Positions 24,391 through 36,380 of a stretch of 64,000 nt of DNA are shown piece after piece; the first letter of the stretch is position 1, and the number at the start of each line of letters is the position of its first letter. Under the pieces are notes generated by a model. That model did not search any database. It was not told the origin of the DNA and was given only the letters and a program-made list of their open reading frames with translations. Made by a program: the position numbers and the translations under genes. Source of the stretch: Strongylocentrotus purpuratus (Eukaryota > Echinodermata > Echinoidea > Camarodonta > Strongylocentrotidae); the NCBI RefSeq assembly GCF_000002235.5, contig NW_022145615.1, forward strand, positions 32,089,094-32,153,093. Direction: 5' to 3'.

Positions 24391-24939
24391 AATTTGTATT
24401 CTTTCAGATAAAAACGTGAATTATGGTATTTTCCAAACGTTGCAAGTACAAAAGGTGGTTTATTTCGATGAAGAATGACCGCCTCTTCGCACAGACCGCA
24501 GGTGGTTGCAATAGACGCATTCGTCACATGCGGACGTCAGACTAGCGCAGGAATGTCATTAAAAAAGCGATCTCTAGCATAGAGTGCATTTCATTATTCA
24601 GCCTCTTGAATAAAGTGCGCTACTATATCCTATCAAAAACGTACGTGCGCTCCATAGCCACTTTCCTACAGCCACACCGGCACTGGGGATATGGGACGAC
24701 GCGACCGATAACTCGCCCTATCGCTGAGCTGCCCGAGCCCGAGGTGTTTACGATACGGTGGCCGTGGCCCAGTGTTTAGCTCAATCAGCTGTAAACGTAA
24801 ACTGGGAGGAGGGAGGGGGAGGGGCCACTCGATTGTTTTGTCTCGATCATCGACATCGTTGTCATTCTGTGATAAGAGAAGTTAAAGGCCAACTACACAA
24901 TAACAAGTTTGTACATCTACTCTGTAGACCTTCTTGAAA
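24391..24939. promoter_or_regulatory. Probable shared divergent promoter of FRMD and IDNK
   Basis: Only 549 bases separate the start codons of the minus-strand FRMD gene (24390) and the plus-strand IDNK gene (24940). The middle (about 24660-24790) is clearly richer in G, C and CpG than the surroundings, as at many TATA-less animal promoters. No TATA box stands out. Both 5' UTRs must lie here or be very short, so shared regulation is likely but inferred. Confidence 0.6.
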
Positions 24940-27530
24940 ATGATTTTGATCTTGATGGGAGTGAGTGGAAGCGGAAAGTAAGTAAATTGAATCTTAATAT
25001 CAAAGACTAGAGTCTACTGTTGCACATGTTTTTATTATAATTTAAAATTTTAAATGACAATTTTGTGAGGTACAACCCGGGGTACAACTAGACTACAGTG
25101 AAGAAATATATACTATAGATTTAGATTTTGTCTTTAGCGTTAGATATAGCTCATTTCGATCGATGGCATTATTTTTTAAACTGGTGTGCCTTTTTAAATT
25201 GTTCATTAGATGTACAAATCAGGGAAAATACAAGGAGACAATTATGAGCAATCAAGTGCAGAACTTGTCTCAAAGTCAAACAGATCGACTAAGCAGGGGG
25301 GGGGGGGGGGGATTCGCCCATGAGCATTCATTCAACAGGAATGTTGAAAGAGCTAGCAGATAAAGCGAATACCAATGGAGTTGGGGTTGTGACATGCCCA
25401 TATCGAATCTACCACTGATACAAATGATGGAACTAGACTGATATGCAGTACCCATATATCAATCAGATTCCATATTTTATGCACATTATGTACCGGATTA
25501 TGTACTTTATCTTACTATAGGCATGCACAACAGTTTGACATTTTCTTTTAACATTATTTTATAATATAGTGGTATAATGGAACTTGATTCTAAAATGTAT
25601 GCCTTCTACCAAGATTGCTTAGTTATGATTTAAAAGTAATATATTTTTTATTTTTCAGGTCAACAATTGGGCATATGCTTGCAGAAAAGGTGTGTATGAT
25701 TTCCTTGAATCAATCTCTATATGGTAAATCAAATTATGACCAAAGATGGGAGAAAATGATATACTAGTACTTGAAACAAACATCTCTCGATTTCTTTATA
25801 TGCATGGAGCAACCTGACAAAAAATATTTCATACCACAGTTTCGAGCTATGTGTTTATTGATTCTTCTTCTTCTTCGCTATAAGTACAGGCTACCTTCTG
25901 GGGTATTCTGATTATATTACTATTGTTATTGTTCTTGTTGTGTTTGTTGTTATTATTGTTATTAACAATATTATTATTATTTTCATTATCGTGAAATTTC
26001 AGCTTCAGTGGACTTTTGAAGATGGAGATGACTATCACCCACCAAGCAACAAAACAAAGATGTCTTCGGGAGTTCCCCTTGATGATACGGTATGCATTAT
26101 ACACCAGTTTTAAAGGGATTAATAAAGGGTTTCAGACTTCTAAATTTAAACAAAAATTAAAGAAACTTTTACAGTTTTGCCACTTGGCATGTTTAGTGCG
26201 GCTAATTGAAAACTTAGTTGCCACTTTGCATGATGAAATTTCTATTTTGTTTTTCATAATTTGTATTTTACAAATTTCTAATATATTTCAAGCTTTGTAG
26301 ACAAAGTCAGGCACAATTGAAATGTTGGTCCTAATTCTACTCGTTCACTCTATGATCACAAAACTTATACCTCTGACTAACTTTCTCTGCTAAGCTTGAT
26401 TTTTGACAAAATCAGGTTTTATTAGAATACAGGCCTTTGATTTGTAGTAGTATCTATTTTCTTATCCAAACTATATTCATATTCTTCAATGCAGGACCGA
26501 CATCAATGGCTTCTGAACCTGAATAGTATAATACAAAGGTGAGAACCAGAGAATGTGTGCAATCAGCTAACTTTTGAATTCATGCTTTTTTCATCAACTT
26601 TTCACTTTGGTTCTTTTCATCCTCCTTCTCTAATTTAATTTGTCTTGTTGTTGTTCCTTCATTCTGTATGTTATACATGTACATTCATAAAAAGAGAAAG
26701 CCATGCTGCTTTGATATACTTCCAACAATTTGGAAGTATTATTGCAGGCACATATTCAGGAATTGCAATAAGTAGATATACTGTTTCTGCATTGTTGTAT
26801 GAAATACAGTTGGTTGGAAGTAATTCTGAATTGAAATAATTCTGAATTTGATGATGGACAAGAATATATAGATATATATTATTGTGCTTTGCTAATGTTA
26901 ATGGTTACTGGTTGTTGTGACATTCCATTTTCATACAGATGGCAGAGAAGTAATCAGCATGGCATCATTGTGTGCTCAGCGTTGAAGCTCAAATACAGAC
27001 AGGTACTGCTATCTGGACGCAGCGCCAAATACTTTGATACTGATGTGAGCTCCTCATCCAACTTCAAACAGAGGCACTCACAAGATGTTAGAACAGATTC
27101 CACATCTGAGATGGAATCTACTCATACCGAGGTGGATCAATTGCAGGTCGGGAAACAAGAGGATCATCTTCCTCACCAAAGTCTATCAACACAAACAGCA
27201 TCAGTCCAAGATGTTGCTACAACATTGCATAGACAACAGGAGGAGCATCACTACATTGCCAAGGACGATGACTGTTGCGGCCTCACAGGCTGTAAACCAC
27301 CCCTGGTACTGTTCGTCCATCTCAAGAGCACTATGGAGCTCATCTCATCTCGACTAAGTGAGAGGAAAGGACACTTCTTTAACCCTGGACTCCTCCAATC
27401 TCAGTTTGATACTCTTGAGGAGCTAGGTGCGGATGAAGACGGTCTTGTTGTGGATGTTAGCAATTCGCTGGATTCAGTCGTGTCTCAGATAAGGGATCAT
27501 GTTCTAACTTCACTGTCAGAGCCAATTTGA
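24940..27530 (+). CDS. IDNK: Gluconokinase, 5 exons, with a long insert
   Basis: Gluconokinase phosphorylates D-gluconate with ATP to 6-phosphogluconate, which enters the pentose phosphate pathway. Exons: 24940-24977, 25659-25689, 26003-26089, 26495-26538, 26939-27530; all borders are AG/GT and phases join to 263 aa. The start MILILMGVSGSGK runs directly into the P-loop GVSGSGKST, which is split by intron 1. Next come DGDDYHPPSNKTKM (substrate pocket, as in bacterial GntK and human IDNK), GVPLDDTDRHQWL, CSALKLKYR and, near the end, RKGHFFNPGLLQSQFDTLE. Human IDNK is 187 aa. The excess is a hydrophilic S/Q/H-rich insert at about residues 100-188, between the CSALK segment and the LVLFVHL strand, all inside exon 5. 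The frame is open and in phase, so it appears to be a true part of the protein. It is divergent with FRMD. Confidence 0.92.
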
Positions 27531-29194
27531 TTTTACAGATCTTATAACATAGGTGACTAGGATGCTACAGACCAATCCAGAGTGCTTTGGACCATACTCA
27601 CTCTTGATGGGTTTGCTCATTTGACTGAATGGAATGCAATAGAGTATAAACTGATGAGACAAGACAATGTGTTGGCTCTCAGCAGGACTATGCATTTGTA
27701 AATGATTTGATAAATACTGGTAAGGACTTTATCTGAGAATGCTAAAATTATATGCAGTGCTCTCCATCAACTTCTGTTTCCTGGGGCCTGGGTACACTTT
27801 TCTTTTTATTTGTGTAACCATGCACCCTCTATAAACATTTTAATAATATGAGGGTCCAGACTCCCAGAGTGAAAATTTGAGGGGTCTAACTATGTCAGAC
27901 CCCTATTGGTTTTGAGCCTTGCATTTAAAGATGCTGTACTTTTAATGGCACAAAGGGATACATGTACCTGTTCTTTTTTAACACAAGTGCATGATCAGTT
28001 CAAAATAATCAATGTGCCAACCTCTCCATCTACATTTTATGAAAATGTTCCCAGAGCACAATTTTTATCCATAAATCCTCTCTTTTACATCAATTATTTA
28101 CTTTTCTGTTGATTTTCCAGAATGCCATTTCCATCACGTCAAATTAGATATCTAGTGTTGTATGCCCGATTCACACACCGGAAAAGACTTTAAAATGTTG
28201 ACTAACTCTAGTACTGTACCTTAATTGTGCTTTAAGCGAAGAAACTTAAAACCATAATATGTTGTGGTTCTCATTTTTTTTCACATTATTTCCATTTGAT
28301 AGTTTGTATTTATAATTTTTAGTGAAACATGACCATCAATCCTCATTTTTTACAAGTGAATGCTCAAGTGACACCAGAAGAGACAATGCAATAAGTATTT
28401 CCTGCAATAAAATATCACAGTATTTTATTTCATGTATTCTTTATAAAATCATTTACTTGAATTCTTGATTAAAGAATACAAAAAATATATATATTTCAAA
28501 GACTGATCTTCCAAGCTATATGAGTTGGTACTTGGTAATTTGATATTCAGGCATTTTGTTTGTTTGTAGAGATTTGGCAAACTGAGTGATTCTGAAAGTG
28601 GAGAGAAGTACTATTGAATATAACCGTCACACCACTATGGTTGTGTCACCAATACATTACTGAGCAACACAAAATTTTCTACATGGAAACTGTCAAATAC
28701 AGAACCAGATTTCAACTTAAAGTAAATGCATCATGGAGGTATTGGTATAGTTATCTTCTCTTTTCAGGCAATACATTTATTTCTTCAGGCTTAAATTCTC
28801 TGATTCTCTGGAATGACTGCAAGTCAACATTTCGGTATATTTCTGACATTTTAAAAAATAAGACATTTGAATTTGTCTGCTAATCATATAAATTATTAAG
28901 AGAAATCTATATCTTGATCATGAAAAGTGGACTTCCTTTCTTTGATAAAGTGTACTGTTCTTTAAATTTTGTTCGCAAATTAATTCAGTATTCTGATGAC
29001 TGATCCTGTACTGCTTATGGTACGAGAAGGAATAGGTGTGTATTTAACTGGTCTTGATAAATAAATGATGAACAGACTTCAAATTTTCTTGACACTTCGC
29101 TAAATTTCAGTTAGATTATTGGCGATGTTTGTTTTTAGCACTATGCAAGTGAAGCCTATCGTTATATTCATTCCGTATACAAATGTTCCCTGGA
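27531..29194. other. Convergent spacer between IDNK and POLI
   Basis: This holds the 3' ends of two genes that face each other. I see no further coding exon; the open frames at 27906 and 28614 have no family resemblance or splice partners. The left part is probably IDNK 3' UTR. The POLI 3' UTR must lie to the left of 29195, but no clear minus-strand AATAAA was located. Confidence 0.6.
28406..28411 (+). terminator. Candidate polyadenylation signal for IDNK
   Basis: AATAAA lies about 880 bases after the IDNK stop codon and is followed by AT-rich sequence. It is a plausible 3' end signal, but no transcript evidence is available. Confidence 0.4.
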
Positions 29195-31593
29195 TTAGTG
29201 CTTGAAATACTTTGTAATGGTATTCCTAACAGCAGGAAGCTGTTTTTTCTTCGCTGACGAAGAAGACTTCTTATTCTTAGGCAAATTCTGTGAAGATGAA
29301 GCCAACAGACACTCATCCTCTCTTCGCCTCTTTTCCCTTTCCCAGTCAGCAATGAGCTCTTCCTTCATGTTGCTAGGCAACACATTAAACACTGACCTGT
29401 CAATGTCTGGAGGAATTTCTATCTCTTCCATGTTCTGTTTTATAGTTGTAGGTTTTGTTTCATGATCTGAATCATTCTTCAGTCTTTTTGCCAAACTATC
29501 ATCCACACTGCACTCTGTTGTGTCATGTGATGATGACTCCTCAAGGGTCCTCTTTGAAGGCTGCTTTAAAGCCACATTCTGGCTCGAGCGTATAGCTTCT
29601 TCAAGAAGCAATGAATTATCTTCATCAAATTCTCCTTCTGGAGCATCTCTGGCTGTATCTACGGTCCAACTCGACTGCTCTCTCAATCCCGTAGCAACTG
29701 ATTCAGGCTTTCTTGCAGTTCCTAACTCTCCTCTACACGATAAAGATTTTGATTTGTTGCTTGGAGAGCTACCCAGCTTTTTGAAGAAAGACTTTGACCC
29801 TTCTGCTTCTACTTTGCCTGTCACATTGACTGATGTCCTGAAACTTGCTACACTTCCGCTGCTGCTGGGTTGCTTTTGTTTGTGTTTGATTACATATCTC
29901 TCTTCCTCCCTGGGTTTGTGTCCACTCACAGTTCCAAAATGCATCTTGTCCACGACCTCAGTGTTGGCTGCCGGTAGATCTCCTAACTCATTGGCAATGC
30001 TGTCATCCTTTGAAGAATGGACTTCCATCTCTCCTGTCTTTCCATCACACATACCTTGAGACTGTAATGTCACCAGACCCTTGGGTTTCACTGCTGGCTT
30101 GCTGAAGAAGGAATCAATTGCACCTTTGGTGACCTTTGACCTCAAATTTGTGAAGCAGATGTTGATGAGTGTCAGGTGAAATGGCCGATTGGTGTCGATC
30201 AACTTCTGTAGGAGACCAACTGCTACTTCCAGTAGTTGCTCAAGAAGGCTAGCATCATCTAAGAAATGTAGAATAATACATAGAAATTTCTTTTTGAGGG
30301 GTCATTTGAGAAGCATCTGAATACAGTTTAGCCTAAGGTAATATAACCCATATGCATCTATCTAAATATTTTGATCATTTTTATTGCAATCCAACTAAGG
30401 GCTAATTTTATGACATAGAGATGATTTTCAGTACATTACAAGCAATACATGAAAGTGCTATTGGAGAAGGAGTACCCATATTGCACAAAAACCTTGAAGA
30501 TTTGTAAAAAACAGGCCTACATTATTACATTTCTTGGGTTTATTTCATAAAACATTTTGAATACAACCTTTGGAAAAGAAATTATCCCAATAAGACAAGG
30601 ATCCATTCCCTTTTAACAGAGGATAATATCAGAGAGATTACCTCTTGAAAGAGCTTTGTCCCCAAAAGGCAAATACTCCCACTCCATTTATGCTTCGTTA
30701 ATCAGACCATCTTACAAAGTTGCTCTCACCATGTTTCTGGAAGAGGTTCGGTGAGATCCCTGTCTGTCGACTCTCTCTGTGCCATGATCCTGGCACATAT
30801 TTCCTGACGGTTAGCCTCATAGTATATGGAATCCTACCATCAGATCGTAATCTGAGAAAGAAAACATTTATAAAATGATGATTACTTCTGCCCATATTTC
30901 TACAAATGTTTTCAATTTACATAACTGACAAAATGAAAGTGTCCCATCTGCAAGCCTTCAACACCAAAACTTATTAACCACCCAGGGTAAAATTGGGAAA
31001 ACAGTTCTATGTTTCAACACATAAATATTCAGAATAATTGGGAAAGCTTGAGTGTATATCATCAGCTGTACCATTATACTTATTCTGTGTACATGCAGTT
31101 ACATAAATATAACTGACTTATTGCATATTGATTTATTGTTTTTAAATACCAGTAATACCTTGAATCACACCACTTGAATCTTGGATGAAATCCCATCATA
31201 ATTGCTTTTTTACTACACCCCCCCCCCCCCCCCCCCCCCCCTCCCCCTGATCAGTCCGTAGCCTCTGGCAAGATTTTGATAAGCTCCTTAATTTAATCTT
31301 GGCTATTTGAGTAAAATATGAAAATAAAAAAGATAGAATGAAAAAAAGATTAGAGATTGGATTACCTTTTGATGAGATTTTTAATGAGGCCTGTCATCAT
31401 CTCTTTGGCTGCTGGTAATGTGCCAACTTTCTTGAAGGAATCCTCATCACTCAAACTCTGCCAGAAGAATATAAAAGATCCAATGAAAAAATTATGAAAT
31501 GTACAAGTGGTACAATTGGTCAAGAATAAATTATACTGTGCTTGTCTTCACATCATTCTATCAACATGTCTGTTTGTATCACCCCCTCCCCTG

Positions 31594-31673
<80 letters not shown>

Positions 31674-33740
31674 TTTCTCTCTCCCTCACTTTCCCTCTGC
31701 TCTGACCCTGCTCCCCACCATTCTGTTTTCTCTTATTATTTGTATTGCTGAATAGAAAAACCAATCAACCCCCTTGATATATGTTATGTATGAGTATAAC
31801 TGTACCATGGTAAAGCTAACCCTAAACCTAATTCAAAAACCAAATGCAGGTCTAACCTAACCCTATAATTTTGACAATGAGAGTATGGGGAAAATGTTGG
31901 ATTACCATCAAGAGACCTGCCAAAAAATGGTCAAGTATGAAAGAGACCAATTATATAGCCCTTTTGTAATGATTGATTTCAACATCACAAATATTGTAAT
32001 CTGTTCAAAAATACATGTATGTCCACTGACCTGTGGGGGACCTTTGCTGACCACTGGAGTATCGTCCACTCCATGGGCTAGTCTTAGCATTGTCTCTGCC
32101 TGCTGTTTACCAAACTGGTCAGCAAGCGTTGAGACCGGTGTTGGTCTAAGCTCCTCTAGGTTCTGTATGCCCATGCCTTTCAACTTCTTGCCGGAAGAAT
32201 GACCGATTCCTGCATTTACGTAACATTCAAATTAATCATTAACATTAGAAAATATTTCCATACCTCTAAAATTATACTGAAATAAACAACAGTTGACATG
32301 CAACAAGTTTGTGCCATTCCACTATCATATTAAAGGCATAACATGGGATGTAATCTGTACAGAGGGTATGAAATGTTTCTGTGTAGTTCATATATTTTTA
32401 CAATTCAAAACCTTATCAGATTTTGCAAACATATAGTAGAAATTTCTGCAACTTTTGTGTTATTTATATTACTTACCATATAAAACACATTCATTATTAT
32501 TCATTATAAAATACATATTAGATTGACCAGCTCTTGAGAATTAGTCTTGTGACAAGTTTATATGCTACAGAGACATTCCTTGTTTACTGTTTGAAAATAT
32601 GTGGTATATTCCTATATAGTCACAGATTGTCAACAACAAAGGACATCCATGTTGTCTATTTTTTCAGAAGGAAATCTAATTCCAGGCTGTCAGACTTCTT
32701 GGCTAACAGCAATTATAAAATCCTGAATTAGTGAGAGCTCAAAACACTTGCTCCTTGAGCTCACCAGGAATCTGCCTTAGTTTGGTGAATGTCTGCATGA
32801 ATGAATCGGTCCACTCAGAGAAGAGTACCGTCTGGTCATTGGGTTTGTGGTGAGCTCCTACAAGCTTGGCCAGAAGCTTGTTGGTGGCTACTCCTGCACA
32901 GCTGGTCAGTCCAAGCTTGGACTTCAGAGTGTCCCTCATCTCCTTTGCAATGTGAGAGCCCATGGTCAGACGATCTCTACAACCACATTGACACTGAGTA
33001 GCTGGAAAGGAGAGGGTGGAGCAAAAGCGAAAACAGTGAAAGGCATGTTTGAAGTTTTATATGTGAGATTTTGGAACAAGCTTTATGATTTTGAAAGAGA
33101 AAGAAGGCCCTAAGAAGAGATTTTACACATCAGGAAATCTCCAAGACTGATATGGTTGGGAGCAGTGACTCTGTTTAAAAAAAATTCTAAACGTGAGGTT
33201 TCTAACAACTAAGGAATTCCAGAATTTTTAGGATATCAGCTACTACTTGTTATCATTAAAATAAAATTTTATAAATATCAAATCTAGAGTTCGAATACAT
33301 TTTGTAATATTTAAAAAACAGCTTCAGTTCAACAATCTATCTGTAACATCTCACAGTACCGGTAGTACTTGTATATTACCTATTTGTGCATCACTCTCAT
33401 AGCTATGTCCAATATGCACCAGTTTCTTTGAGTCTGTTGATGTCAGGCGCGACTCTACCAGCTTGGTGACATCCATGAAGTTTTCATCAAAGCCAAGTCT
33501 TTCTACCAAAGGACAGAACTGTTCAAGCAATTCTGCAAGTATAATGATTTAGAACGAATCATTTGAAAAATTGTAATCATCACAAACTGAAAACTATATC
33601 AGTGTATCAAAGCACATTCAAATAACAAGTTGATAGAGGGTACAGATATATATTTTTTGTCCCCAATCCCTTACTTTACCTAATTCTGATAAGTACTATT
33701 CTAGTTGTTTGCTCACACACACACACACACACACACACCC

Positions 33741-33797
<57 letters not shown>

Positions 33798-35573
33798 ATT
33801 TCTCTGACTGTACCTAAAACTAAAACTCTTCCACTGTTATAAAATCATTGAAATTTTAATACATGACTGAAGTTTGAAGAGAGTTTGTGACAAAAATACA
33901 CTCCCAGATAAGGGCTATCCTAAGAGAAAGAAAAAGAAATGCTGATGAAGTAACTACTCCAACTTCAGGCTAATTGCAGGTATGTTAAAGCTCTTTGTAG
34001 CAGTGAAGCCCAAAATGCTAACAAGAAATATCTCTTCACCTGTCACTTTGGTAGATGTTTCCCTGTAGTTAGTGAGATCTTCTCCACTGACAAGGACTAG
34101 GTCTGGGCATTTGATGAGAGCTTCTTTGATGTAGGAAAGCTTGGAAACACCTCTGGCTCTTGCAACGTAGTTGGTGGTGACAACAATATTTTTCTGTTGG
34201 ATACCTTTATAATTAAATGGTAAAACAATAAATACAACAAAGGTACTACTTTATGTAAAATGAAAAAAACTCCCAGAATTTAAACATTACAACAGTTAAC
34301 ATAACTGTTAATAAATTCAGTTCAGGATATTTTTTGTTATCATAATCAAATGTTCTGAAAGGTCACTTCAAATTTGGAATGAAAAAAAAACACTGAATTA
34401 CTTTTTTTTCTGAACCCTGTCCCCTTGTCCCTCAAAGAATTACCAATAATGAAAGGCTGAAGGTAAGTGTTCTGCCCTTCAATAATGTAATATAATGTTT
34501 TTAAATAAAGCCTTAATTTTTTCAACATATTAACCCAGGAAATTCTTTCATCATCATCTTAAATTGTTATGATTCTACTGAGTATATGGGCAGCAGGAGG
34601 TTTGTGTGAACATACCTAATGGTTTATCTCTCAGTGTTGGATTCCTAAGCATCTCCACTTGAGCATAGAAACAGTCCAGATCAATATGAACGATCGTCCT
34701 AGAATGACCCAGCTTGGACTGCAGACACGTCTCACTTCTGTGGGCTGAAATAAGAAATAACCATTGATAAATGTTACATATACCTTGATCAAATTAAGCT
34801 AAAATACATGGGAGCTTGCTTATATTTTGTCTCCAGAAGAACTGAATTATATAGCATAGGCCTCAAAAGCTCCAAGGAAAAACTTCCTTCTTGTGGAAAA
34901 AGCAGATTACATTCGGGGGGCAGTATGGTAATAATATGAAAAATCTGGCTTAAAATTATTCTTGTCATTTGATTCATATCAAACCTGCCTTGATGTGCAT
35001 CATCTCCCATTTTGGCATTACAAATTATTCTTTACTTGCCTCAAAGTGTTATAGGTTGGTGACATGAATAGCAGTATAACAACAGCAACAACAAAGACTA
35101 CTTGGTAGTAAATGATAACAAAAACAACAAAGATATTACAATTGCACATGTTATTTTCTTGATTCTCAAATTTATACGATAAAAAGGAGGGTGCATGCTT
35201 CAGTAAATATTACTAAGTTAATACAACAAAAGTCAAGATATACTGCGTTTATTTATGTCTATAAGAGTTGTCAACTCCATGGGGTTTGTCCACATTATAG
35301 CCGAGTCGATCTACATTAAAATGACTGAGACACAAATATATGGTGTCAGCTTTTTGTATATTTGCCAGCCACATCAGAATTAAGAAATGAAATTTAAAGC
35401 TATCAATTGTGATTTTGCAGTTTACCAATTGAGGATGATGGCTGTATTAGCATGGAAGGGGCTTTGATGCTGGGTGAACCCAATGCTGATGGCATCCTCC
35501 AATCAACATCATCTTCCTCTTCTGGATCTTCCCCTCCAATGTCATTTTGTTCTTCTTCCCACCTTCTTTCCAT
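29195..35573 (-). CDS. POLI: DNA polymerase iota (Y family), 9 coding exons
   Basis: Pol iota inserts bases opposite damaged template in translesion synthesis in the nucleus. Coding exons: 35573-35426, 34744-34616, 34204-34040, 33532-33380, 33001-32765, 32209-32031, 31457-31366, 30851-30730, 30258-29195; all phases agree and give 762 aa (human 740). Catalytic residues are present: HIDLDCFYAQVEM (D71) and RLGFDENFMD (D163, E164). LGLTSCAGVATNKLLAKLV is the conserved palm/fingers segment; QIPGIGHSS starts the thumb helix-hairpin-helix; YTMRLTVRKY to FHLTLINICFTNL is the little finger. A PIP-like KGAIDSFF (453-460) follows it, as KKGLIDYY does in human. The tail has one ubiquitin-binding motif (about 693-714, DIDRSVFNVLPSNMKEEL), a UIM-like helix (618-635) and a C-terminal RNTITKYFKH. 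The start ATG is 5 bases after a splice acceptor, so a 5' UTR exon lies upstream. Confidence 0.94.
31219..31250 (+). repeat. Long poly-C run in POLI intron
   Basis: An almost pure C tract of about 25 to 30 bases starts near 31219, within the intron between POLI exons at 31366 and 30851. Its exact length is unreliable in any assembly. Confidence 0.85.
31602..31690 (+). repeat. (CT)n microsatellite in POLI intron
   Basis: An almost continuous CT dinucleotide run with a few CTT breaks lies between POLI exons at 32031 and 31457. It produces three parallel Ser/Leu open frames that are not genes. Confidence 0.95.
33713..33793 (+). repeat. Compound (CA)n-(CT)n microsatellite in POLI intron
   Basis: About 12 CA units (33713-33737) are followed after a CCTCA break by about 25 CT units (33742-33793), in the intron between POLI exons at 34040 and 33532. 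Confidence 0.95.
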
Positions 35574-36380
35574 CTTGTCTGAAATAGGATGACAGAAAAA
35601 AAAGATAATGACCAAAGTTTTTAAAGCATGACCGAGTCGATCTCATGGAATACCCTGTGCGCGTGCTAATGGTACTGCTCATGTACATGTAGAACTTTCG
35701 TGAGATCTGGCAAAGATTACAGGATAAAAAAACATACACACATGTCACAATTCGACCTCTAGGTTATTTACAGTACATTGATTACAATTAAACAGTAATT
35801 TGAAGTGTATACATAAATTCACAATAGATGGATTAATTTTTCATTAATCGATCCATGCAAGGACAAAAGTCAGAGCTCAATTTTTTTATGTTAATGTCTA
35901 GACCAGCAGCCGGCAGGCACACAACTCCTCATCAGTCATACTACACCACTATTTTCAGTACAATATGAAATCTGATTACAAATTGTAATTTGTGTGCAAA
36001 AACAAGATGAAGCTTAATCAATATATTTTTTCACATATACTCTCAGTTTAATGAGCAAGTCTGATTTAAAAAAAAGAAAAAGATAATTAACCGAATTGCC
36101 CATGTAATGGGTGTCTTTCGGAATTATCAAAGGGTACTTCTCTTACGCATAAATGTGAAAAACAAACAAACAAAAAACAGTGTCAAAAACACCTCTGCCT
36201 TTGTGTACGAGTTTATGGCCTATATTCCTTTCTAATTTGTACAATTCCATTCACCATATGATGTAGTCATGCTGAGTGAAACTTTATGCAAGAAAATTTT
36301 AGATTTCATCACACTACTACAGTATAAATTACGAATTTCCTTGTAAAGATATTGATTTTAAGATGTTACCTATATCGACA
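35574..36380. promoter_or_regulatory. Probable divergent promoter region of POLI and STOML2
   Basis: The POLI start codon (35573, minus) and the STOML2 start codon (36381, plus) point away from each other across 807 bases. A splice acceptor just upstream of the POLI ATG (CTATTTCAG on the minus strand, ending at about 35579) shows that POLI has an untranslated first exon to the right. The shared promoter therefore probably lies nearer 36000-36380. The region is AT-rich and I see no TATA box or CpG island. Confidence 0.5.

Noticed and set aside
29520..30059. 179-codon plus-strand open frame opposite the POLI last exon
   Set aside because: The minus strand here encodes the POLI tail with in-phase joining, a UBM and PIP-like motifs. 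The plus frame has no motif.
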